Below, piece after piece: positions 27,401-39,400 of a DNA stretch of 64,000 nt; positions within the stretch are counted from its first letter, which is position 1; every line of letters starts with the position of its first letter. This stretch comes from Siphonodentalium dalli. Lineage: Eukaryota; Mollusca; Scaphopoda; Gadilida; Siphonodentaliidae. Both the position numbers and the translations under genes were made by a program. Below the pieces are notes generated by a model. It was not told the origin of the DNA and ran no database searches. It saw only the letters and a list, made by a program, of their open reading frames with translations. The stretch is from assembly GCA_032622095.1 (NCBI GenBank), contig CP136064.1:44784989-44848988 (forward strand), given 5' to 3'.

Positions 27401-30400
27401 AGTTAGACATAGTTAGACAGCGAGGTAATATCTAAATTCAACTTCAGTTAGACATAGTTAGACAGCGAGGTAATATCTAAATTCAACTTCAGTTAGACAT
27501 AGTTAGACAGCGAGGTAATATCTAAATTCAACTTCAGTTAGACATAGTTAGACAGCGAGGTAATATCTAAATTCAACTTCAGTTAGACATAGTTAGACAG
27601 CGAGGTAATATCTAAATTCAACTTCAGTTAGACATAGTTAGACAGCGAGGTAATATCTAAATTCAACTTCAGTTAGACATAGTTAGACAGCGAGGTAATA
27701 TCTAAATTCAACTTCAGTTAGACATAGTTAGACAGCGAGGTAATATCTAAATTCAACTTCAGTTAGACATAGTTAGACAGCGAGGTAATATCTAAATTCA
27801 ACTTCAGTTAGACATAGTTAGACAGCGAGGTAATATCTAAATTCAACTTCAGTTAGACATAGTTAGACAGCGAGGTAATATCTAAATTCAACTTCAGTTA
27901 GACATAGTTAGACAGCGAGGTAATATCTAAATTCAACTTCAGTTAGACATAGTTAGACAGCGAGGTAATATCTAAATTCAACTTCAGTTAGACACAGTTA
28001 GACAGCGAGGTAATATCTAAATTCAACTTCAGTTAGACATAGTTAGACAGCGAGGTAATATCTAAATTCAACTTCAGTTAGACATAGTTAGACAGCGAGG
28101 TAATATCTAAATTCAACTTCAGTTAGACATAGTTAGACAGCGAGGTAATATCTAAATTCAACTTCAGTTAGACATAGTTAGACAGCGAGGTAATATCTAA
28201 ATTCAACTTCAGTTAGACACAGTTAGACAGCGAGGTAATATCTAAATTCAACTTCAGTTAGACATAGTTAGACAGCGAGGTAATATCTAAATTCAACTTC
28301 AGTTAGACATAGTTAGACAGCGAGGTAATATCTAAATTCAACTTCAGCTTCATGCTGTTCACGCTCGGGTTAGACAGCGATGTAATATCTAAATTCAACT
28401 TCAGCTCATTCTCAAGTATCATGAAATGTTCCACCGATGCTAGAAATAATCATTTTAATATTACTGGAATAATAGTCCTCGGTGAAAAGTTTGTGTTTGA
28501 TTGTATTTGGTTTGGGATGGGTTGTGAAACACCCCGGTATGGTGATCAAATAGAAATTGAGAATAATCTTGTTCAATGTAGTAATTTTTAGAATTATTAT
28601 ATCCAAATAGACAACACACACATTCATTTTTTATTTATTAATCAAATGCAGTGACTCTTGATGGCGAAATCGTTTTCGTTATTTTATCGCCGATAGATGT
28701 GTCCCGAATCAAGTAGTAAATATTTACAATTTAGCGTTGTTCAAACGATGTTTTCTTTGGAGTGGGATGGTCGATTTGCTTAAAATTTTCGGCGATGTTA
28801 GTAGAATGTTACATCCCTCCTGTTGGCATAGCGATTACTAACTTTCAGTTTCACGCACATGAACAAGGACATAATATGTCTTTAATACTAAGGCGTGCAC
28901 TGACACATCTTCCTCATATGTTCAGTTTATTATCATGGCAAACATATCATCAAAATGAGTTCCATTTTGTTTTCACGTTGCCATTTAATCGGTTCTATAC
29001 TAACTACTCAATGATCAGTATAGTTCCTTTACATAGGAAATGTTCAGATAATAAGTTCAACAAACCACCAGGTCCCTTGTTGAACTTATAATCCGAACAG
29101 TTCCCACCAATGAATATGAATCCTTCAGCAGTTGTATTAACAAACCACCAGGTCCCTTGTTATTATCTGAACATTTCCCACCAATGAATATGAATCCTTC
29201 AGCAGTTGTATTAACAAACCACCAGGTCCCTTGTTATTATCTGAACATTTCCCACCAATGAATATGAATCCTTAGCAGTTGTATTAACAAACCACCAGGT
29301 CCCTTGTTATTATCTGAACATTTCCCACCAATGAATATAAATACTTCACCACTTGTGTTATCGTTTCGTCTGACTGTCGTCTGCTGATTTATCCTGAACA
29401 CCCCTCCAAATGAATAATAGTCAATTCCAATGTATACCTTCGTGACCATTTAGTAAAGATAGGGTTAATAGTTTTATGATTTATAAACATGTATGAGAAG
29501 TACCATAAATCTGTTTCAATGAATAAAATCTGCGCAATATGGCTTTGTGTGCATATGGTGGATCGAATAGCTGACATTTAATGGATTTAATGTAATTTGT
29601 GCTCACAGTTCACTCCTTACATATGATAAGACAAATTGTTAGCCTTGTACTAGTTCTATACAATTGTTCAATATTTGTACAGTAAACCGTCTTTAATGTC
29701 TGAATATGTTATCATGTATGCCTATAGGATATGTATGTGGGGTTCATTAATGTTAGCGACCCATGCATTAAGCATTGTGCTTTAAAACGAAATATAGTGT
29801 TAATTGAATTTTAATTGTAAATCGTAGTACGTGTATCCGAAGGCTATGCCAATAATTTACTGCGTTAAAGGTACTCAATCCGATAAAACTCCTCTCAATT
29901 ACTATTTCAATGGCTTCGGGGGGGGGGCAAAAATATTTGATTCGAGTCGAGGAAGTCACCCATCAAAGCTCAGATTTGTTAGATATCGATTTTAGAAATC
30001 TATTATTTTTCATTATCGGGAATTCTTTCTGGCCCAGAAGACAGTCAAAATTTCGTTATTATTACCACTTGATTATAGAGTTATCCATCCTTGTCTGTTT
30101 GAATAGAGTTTTGGCGTAAAATCTCGAGCAGGTTACCAAATTGACGGCAGTTATTAGTACTCATCTCGAGAAATTAACAAATTTCAAAAATCAATATCTA
30201 ATAACTCTGAGCTTTGTTTGATGGGTTCCTCGACTCGAATCAAATATGTTTTACCCCCAAAGCCAAAGAAACAGTAATATAGGACCCTCTGATCGGATTG
30301 TTGTTGTTGGAATCTGTTGAGATGGGGACCCTCTTTACGGATTGAGTACCTTTAACATCGGTGAGTCACAGAGCGTGACGAGGGCAAGTCTCCACTTTCT

Positions 30401-33400
30401 AGGTGTGTCCCAACTTTGTGCACTGAAAGAAAGAAGAACACGGCTAAAATTGGCAATTACTGCCGATATGACTAACGTAAACGTTCTCAGAGTACGTACG
30501 GTTTATATACTGAGCACCTGTGTATGTATCGACCTATTTCTGATCACCTGTGCATGCATGGACATATATGGCCCTACTACAAAAGTATTTATATTAACTT
30601 TGAGCTTCAAATGATCCATGTATCTTTAAAACAATATTAGTTCAGTATAAATTTAGAGATACCACCTTTAATGTGACGTATTCTTTGGTCTGTTTAAAAG
30701 TTATTGTTGTTTGGTGCCATGGGCCAATATTTAGCTTCTGATAATCCAACTATGTTCTTCTCTATACATTGCGTGTAAATATAAAGAGCGCTCACTGTTA
30801 GGCTATTCCCGATATGATGTGAATAAAGAGCGTTTTTCCACATATACTGTGCGAATAATTTAAAGATACGGTTGGCCTTGGCGTGGGTATCCTGTGAAAA
30901 TATTTCCACCCGTCAAAAACCGCCACAAACAGAAAGAACAACAAAATGTAGACAGACTTTGTCCGTACACAAATAAGAAATATCGCATAAGCAGTATGTT
31001 ATTGTCATATTTTTTACCATTGTTATGTAAACAAAAGCATAAAAAGTTACTTTTCTGATGTTTGTTTATACTATGATGGTAACCATAAAGAGCGTTCTTT
31101 TTGGGTGAATTCCTAATATGGAACGAATAAAGAGCGTTTATGCCATTTGTGTGTGATTAGCCAGCAGCATTGTGTTGTCTTCTGTAACACAATCAGGCTC
31201 TTGCTTAGGTAAAATATAGTAAATCTTTATGATAACATGCTGTTTACGCGATGGTCATGGTATATATGAACGAAACTGTATGCGTTTTAATGTTTTTCTG
31301 TTTACGGTGATTGGAACAAATATGAATATTTTCGACAACTAAGGCCTCACGTGCCTTTAAAACATCTAGGAAATTGCAATGACTGCCGTAAACTTTCTCA
31401 GAGTATATAATGTGTATCTATATATCGACCTGTATTATCCTACATATGCTATGTACCAAAGTGCATATAGGGACGTGGCGATATGGGGTGGTCAAATTTT
31501 TCAACCGAAGGAAATTTCATACCTGACACAATATTAGTTGGAAATTTCACACCAATAATAGGTGCCAAATCATAGTCGGTCCGATGGATTCTGTTCCTCT
31601 CCACTGACCCATTTAGAATAAGCTACAAACCATGCCTGTGAGGGAACAGTTGGGGGGAATCAAAGTCCCAAGGGGTGGGTGCAAACGGAATTACGCAAAA
31701 AATTGTGAGTTGGTATTGAATTCGATTCAAACTTTAGTGACAGCGGTGACAGAGATTTAGATTACATTCTAAATTTATTAGGTGAAATATTCAGGTGTGA
31801 TATTACTTAGGATATAAAATCAGCGACATATAGCACAATAAAGTTTGAAATGTGCGTCCATTGTGGTCAATTTGTTCCTTGCACGTAAGTATAATGGTTT
31901 GTGATAAAAAGAAATTTATCGCGACCTATTGGGCGATGGAGGTTCGTGGGCACATCGACATCACATTTTCGCGACATCACAGATCACGATTGTACCGTAT
32001 AACATGATCATGTTTTGTTTTTTTCGCGGAAAAATATAGGATGAGAATATTGACAAACTGCTGAACAAGATTTAGAATAGCGTGGAATCGGTCATCTCCC
32101 ACGTACATGTATATAGAGGCCGGGTCCCTAATATGTCCATTGCAACCATTGCCATTCGATAGATATATATACATTGCATACCCTCAAAATATCGAGATAT
32201 CGTAAACTATTGATTTCAGAAATGCATACAAGAACCACCAACGCCATTCATTGATTCAAGATATTTATTTTTGAATGACCTCCTGTTATCACGTATGTGT
32301 ATTATTTGAGTGAACGTAAAGTAAATTAAAGATGGGCGGGTGTCGGCGTCAAACGAAAGCTTGATATTCACTCCACCGAATGAATTAACCCCACGACACA
32401 TCACCTCTATATATGGACCCATTACATAAAAAACACAACTACGGTGCGCGACCGCATTACACAACCATGCAGGTCAACGGCTTCTGACACTCGCGCAGGA
32501 GTGGCAGGCGGGCATTGCACCATCAATAGTTGAGGAGCCCCGATCGAACTTAAGTCAACCGGCTGGCATTGCACCCTCTTCCTAGCATTGAGTCCGTATA
32601 TAGTACAAGCCCGGAATACAACAGACTAAGGTAACTGGAGTCCATGCAAGAACTAAATAGGACAATAAATTACAACCATTCACAACTCAAAATGATATAT
32701 ATATCAACGCAAAAAACTCACAAAATAAAACAAGGTAAGTCTTCATCGCCGGTCCTGGTTCGGAATGGGGTGGGGTTTTGCTTCATGTTGCGGTGGCATC
32801 CACTCCATGCACAGTAGGCAAACACCTACTGTACATGGGTAGATATCACTCTACTTACAAACCCTACAAACGCTCTTCAGCGGAATTACAGCATTCAAAA
32901 TTGGGTTGTAGGAGAGGGCCGACGACCCTTTCAAATGTTTCCGGGTATCATCCCAAACTCCAAACTTGCGGAAACACAACGGTGATGACGACACGGTTAT
33001 TCTAACGGCATGCAGCCCAAAAGGAAATAGTTGTGGTGTCGCACTGATACGGACGACCGATTGTACAAAAATGCGAGATCAGAATAAAAATGCGCATTGT
33101 TTGTAAAATATGTGACATCGGCATCTGGTCGCAGAGATCTGATATCAGTCTTCCCGTTCTCTTACATTATAATTTTTGTCAATGCAGTTGACTTTATTGC
33201 GGATTACAGTTAATTACGTTGTACTTATTTCCTTCACCTGTTTTTGGCAGATGGCATATTTGGCCTAAATTTAGTTCCATTCTTCGTAAATAGTGCTCGG
33301 TATAAATTGTTATTGAACATTTGTATTCTCTATAATTTATGTTTACAGTTTGCCCTTCTGGAGACCGTGCTCACCTGTATCCAGGATGAATTCCCCAAGC

Positions 33401-36400
33401 TCAGGAAGTACAAGAGTATAATGTGTGTCGGCGCCGGCGTCATTTGCTTCTTCCTCGCCTTGCCATGTGTGACGCCTGTAAGTTAATTAATCCCTTAATC
33501 GATATTAATATATAGTCTTTCATCGGATGATAATAGTCCCTGGACTCTCGATCTCTCAGCTGATAGTATCCGTGGTGACGCTCATCAGATTTTATGTTAG
33601 TTGTTCCAAATATAACATTTTAACGTTTAATAACTCACTCACTTCTGTTTGCCACGCGTAACAATAAAGAACGTTTATTATATTTTCTACTGATATGATC
33701 AAACTAAAGAGCGTCTGGTACACTATAGTGTGGAAATAGGAAAGCCGCAACGCTTTCATGGCGGGAGCTTCCTGATTTTTTGCGAAAACCCTGTGCCAAT
33801 GCATTATCTTATATATGCGAGTCGATCACAGGTCGACTTGAATATATATAAGAGAATGCATTGGCCTAACAAATTGTATATTATTTTTTATAATTGTTTA
33901 AAAATGTACGAAAAAATGAAACAAATGAGAAAACATAAAAAATGATTAAAAATTGTTAAAGAATGTAAGAAAACATGATAAAATTGTTAAAGAATATAAG
34001 AAAAAAATTTGAAAACTGTTATGGAATGTAAGAAAACATAAAAAAAATGATAACAATTGTTAAAGAATGTAAGAAAAAGTGATAAAAAATTGTTATGCCA
34101 ATGCATTCTCTTATATATGCGAGGCGACATATGGTCGACTCATATATATATATAAGATAATGCATTGGCACAGGGTCTCTAATGTTGCGCCAGCGCAGCT
34201 CCTGTCATGAAAGGGTTGATAAATTTCTACCACTTAATAAATTTTTTCAAAACTTATACAGTGCTATATAGTTATTGTTTGTATATTTAACTAATTTGGT
34301 CTTCGGAATGTGACAAAACGACCCATTACTATACTTCACTATATATGTTTGATTTGGAAAATCTAACAAACGCTGTAGATAATAAAGAGAGTTCTCAATT
34401 GTGAACTTTTGTGCTAGTTTTCAACTTAAAATGATGGACTCTTTGTGTTTGTTCACGATTCTTGTGCCATAACCGTGTATCAGTGGTGGTGGTACCAAGT
34501 AATATTTATATTTATTTTTCCATGCAGTAAGCTGAAAATCAAAAAATATTTGACCAATCGAATCATGGATCTTTAACAGATTTCAAAACGATTTAAATTC
34601 CATTATCTTTTCAGGGTGGCGATTATGTGGTAGCCTTGCTGGATACATACGGCGCCACGTGGTCCGTCCTTGTTGTTGCTACATGTGAAACCATGGCAGT
34701 TATGTGGATATATGGTGAGTTATAATTGTGCCATATATATCGTGTGTGCAGTTCTTCGCATATCGCTATGACGTGTTAGACTTTAAAGCAGATATATAGA
34801 ACATTCGTATTCTATTGTGTTTGGTGTGTGACCAGTCTATGTAAATGATCGAACAACTGTTATTTGCCGAAGTTTGCCATCAAATATCGGACAAGAGTCC
34901 ATGGTGCAAACACTCATACTGAAATGTTCAAAGCACCAGTCACAAAATTCATCAATCCGGAGGTACACTGTAATCTCGAACATATTCTGTTTTTTCACAC
35001 ATAATTATTGTGCCCGAATATATACAAAACAAAACAGCAACATCAAAAATACAATGCTTCAACCAGACTGCACAAGTTGCATAACTTAGTTTAACGTGGG
35101 TCGGGATCTTGTAATAATAAGTTCTGGGTAGTTGGGATATTATATCTTGGCCCGAACCTCAACGCTACATGCAAGAAATGTATCGGTGGATTCTTAGATC
35201 TTAAAGGCACGTGAGGCCTTAGTTGTCGAAAATATTCATATTTGTTCCAATCACCGTAAACAGAAAAACATTAAAACGCATACAGTTTCGTTCATATATA
35301 CCATGACCATCGCGTAAACAGCATGTAATCATAAAGATTTACTATATTTTACCTAAGCAAGAGCCTGATTGTGTTACAGAAGACAACACAATGCTGCTGG
35401 CTAATCACGCACAAATGGCATAAACGCTCTTTATTCGTTCCATATCAGGAATTCAACAACAAAGAACGCTCTTTATGTTTACCATCATAATATAAACAAA
35501 CACCAGAAAAGTAACTTTTTAGGCTTTTGTTTACATAACAATGGTCAAAAATATGACAATAACATACTGTTTATGCGATATTTCTTATTTGTATACGGAC
35601 AAAGTATGTCTACATTTTGTTGTTCTTTCTGTTTGTGGCGGTTTTTGACGGGTGGAAATATTTTCACAGAATACCCACCGCCAAGGCCAACCGTACCTTT
35701 AATCTTGAATAATCTGTGGCCTGTGTCTTGGTTTGCATGGTCTATCTAGGTAGAGCCCCGAAACCCTCGTAGGACTATCAATGTGGGCCCACAGGCTCAG
35801 TGTATTCCCAAATAACCAGAGACAAATGATGTTATTTGTTCAAACAATCTCCAACTGAGTCCAAGTTTCCACAGAATCACCCAGACATCATACGACATAC
35901 ATGTATGTCACCGAAGTATTTCTAGTGTCCGGTGAAAATGGGCTAAAATGCCACTAAATTAAGTCTTTTAAAACGCCAGCTAAATGGCATAAATCAATTA
36001 GTTAGGCAATTAGCCAATTAATAATCAACAGCCAATGACAGGGTGGCACTCCGTAAACCCCGAAAGACTTGACAAAATGACCCCAATGGGTCTTTAAAGT
36101 CAGTTAAAACACTGACAAAATTTGTTACTGAATTGAACCGCGACAGGACGCTAGGCAAGGAAACGTGTATAACGAAAACATGAATGAAAATATGAGCATA
36201 AATACTTTGCCAATAAAGTACTTTAATGTGATAAACAATGACTATTGAATAATATTGGTTGGATATGCAGCATATGAACTGAGTTTGCTAGAATATTAGA
36301 TGGTATTACAAATAATGATGCATAACTTTAGTGAGGTAAAAGTTGAGTAATAGGTGAGATCACTGGGTCGCGGCCGTATAGGATTCATCCAGCTCCGTTC

Positions 36401-39400
36401 CGTGGTTTCAGAGATTTTTCCGTAGTTTTAATGTTACTGGTCAAAGTATTGGAGTAGCGTTTCCATATATGGAGCTTTTGAATTATTCATGACTTCCATA
36501 CATATGGAATGCCACGTGGTGATATACTCTAAGGAATAGGAAACGAAATATACATATTTCCAATGAGAATAAAAGTACACCATTATTAATTGCGGTCAAT
36601 TATACATTACTATTCGTCACAACACAATACAGTTTACATTAAATTAAACAGAGGGATAACCCTTCGCTACGCCAGTATAAGCCCCCCAACCTTCCCCGTA
36701 ATATATGGCAAAATTATGTGACCCGCCATATCAAATCCAGTCGGAAGTCGGGATTTTTTTACCCTGTGCCAATGCATTCTCTTATATATGCGAGTCGACC
36801 ATAGGTCGCCTCGCATATATAAGAGAATGCATTGGCTTAACAATTTTTTTATCATGTTTTTTAAATAAATGTTTCTTACAATTTTTAGGACATAAAATAA
36901 AAAAAACACCCATTACCCTGCAGGGAGCCCCACACATATATAGAAGCACATAGAAGAGTGTCGTCTGCTCATGTTTGTCTGGGGCTCTGTATGGGTGAAA
37001 TTATAAAATTGTTAAAGAATACAAGAACAAATTATTAAAATTGTAAACAATAATAATTATTGTTAGGCCAATGCATTCTCTTATATATGCGAGGCGACCT
37101 ATGGTCGACTCGCATATATAAGAGAATGCATTGGCACAGGGTAAAAAAAATCCCGACTTCCGACTGGATTTGATATGGCGGGTCACATATTTGACGTATA
37201 TTCTTATTTTACCAAATCTTGACATATCCACTCCCCGTTAGAAATTATATCCCACATAACTTTTTTAAAGTTCTGAGTGATGACGCCGGATATTTTGATC
37301 TTGTCCTGTTGTTGCAGGATGTTTGCAGTGTGCTGCATGGGTGAAACGTAGGGTGTGTGATGCTTTTGAGGGTTTTATTTTACTATTCCTTGTAAATGAG
37401 AAAGCACCAAATCGTTCTGAATTTAATATACAGGACTGCGTATAATAACAAACATTCAGTAATGTGTTCAATTCGATGCTAAGACCAATTTTACCAACTA
37501 ATTATTTCTTTTAAAAAAATAGCAATAAATTACACGGTGTGGAATCACGTGGTTTCGAGGTTAGTGAGTACCGCGCATTCAAAATGGCAGAGGCGAGTGA
37601 AAACGCACAAAAACATAGTTTATGAGGAACTGACACAAAAGATAGCATTTTGACTGTTACGAGCATATGCTAGCTCATTTTAAAAACAAGTAGATACTTT
37701 ATTTGTTCGAAAATACTCAGTAGTTTTCTATAACATTCTGACCAAAGTTGCCAGTTGGGGGGTTTGTGAAATACACCAGTCCACACATCTAGGAAAATCC
37801 TTCGACTGACAACTTTGGTCAGAATGTTAGAGCAAACAACTGTGAGTTTGGACACAAATAAGGTATCAGCTTGTTTGAAAATTAGTAGAGCATATGATCG
37901 TAGCTGCCAAAATACTATGTAATATATCATTATCCTAATTTATTACCCTTTTCCTAATTTCTGGTCGCGTTTGCGATCGCCTCGGCCATTTTGAATTCGT
38001 GATACTCATCAACTCGAAACCACGTGATTCCCCACCGTGAATTATCTCTGAGACGAAAGAATTTCCAAATGTGTGAACACAGCTGGTCAAAAAACTGTAA
38101 AATGCTATATTTCTTGTCTGTAGGTGTTCGACAATTCGTCAAAGACATCCACTACATGCTAGGGAAGCCGCCGACTCCCTCTTTTTACTGGATATTTTGC
38201 TGGGCATTCTGTTCACCTATCCTCATCGCTGTAAGTATAACCAATTCTGTTATATAGTAGTATACATTGGAACTGTCTATTACTCATTAGCAGGGGTGAT
38301 CAGGTAATAAAAGCAAACGGCAGACAGAACAACAGATAATACAGGAGCAGAATTATTCATATTCATTGGAAGGAAATGTTCAGTTAATAAGTTCAACAAA
38401 CGACGTTTGGTCGTTTGTTGAACTTATTATCTGAACATTTCCTAAGGGAACTACTCGTCAATGAGTATTTAGTATAGAAATGGTTAAACCAACAACATTA
38501 TAATAATATTAATGATGTTCACCCGAGTTGACGACGCACAACTACCACTTTTATGATTTGTTTACCCCAAAATAATGCAATATATCGAAGCTATGAACAC
38601 GTTCATGGAATGCTCGGGTTGTCAAGTATAGACCGTTGAAGGTGATTATTTATTTTTATAGTTCCTTGATATATGGTTTTAATAACAAGCTGACATAAAA
38701 TATGATGAAAATACTATAATTCATCACTATTTGGAACGTCTGTATCTCAGAAGATGTCCATAAGAGTAAATGAAAATAGCTGAAATCATAGAAACATTTC
38801 CCCCGTTTTGCTCCCAGAATGCAAACAAAATTCAAACTAAGATATAGAGTTATTCCCCTTACATTGAAAATAAATGACTTTGCACTACAGTCCAGATGAA
38901 ACTTAAGCACAAAAACACGTCGGTATCTCAACAAAAACAACATGTTGACAGTTTATTCCACCAGATAAGTCTACCGGATATGTTGATAATGCAATGGTTT
39001 GGAGCTTCCTCTTCCAAATGGTATATAATATGGCACCTGGACAATTGTTTCAGCAGTGAACACGAAATGTAAGCTTGAAACGGCAATATTGTTGAAAAGT
39101 TCAATCTAGAAAATAGGTTGATGTTGTTCTGTAAAATAATTGCTCTCCGTTAGTTGAATATTTCTCTATAATTTCTACAATGACCTTCGGTTACAATAAA
39201 TGTTGTTACGTAGTTATGTGAGATGACTTGGGTTGGGCAATTACTTGGCTGAACAGTTAGAAAACTGGAGGTACCAGTTCACTCAATTCGGCAATGCACA
39301 TTACATATATGACCCGCCATATCAAATCCAGTCGTAAGTCGGGATTTTTTTACCCTGTGCCAATGCATTCTCTTATATATGCGAGTCGACCATAGGTCGC

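Noticed and set aside
26692-28347. CRISPR-like regular array
   Set aside because: The 45-bp units follow each other without spacers, in an animal intron, and contain the exon's own donor site.
28352-28591. Alternative second copy of SLC6 exon f
   Set aside because: Only the last 33 bases are duplicated; the upstream part of TM8 and a proper 3' splice site are missing.
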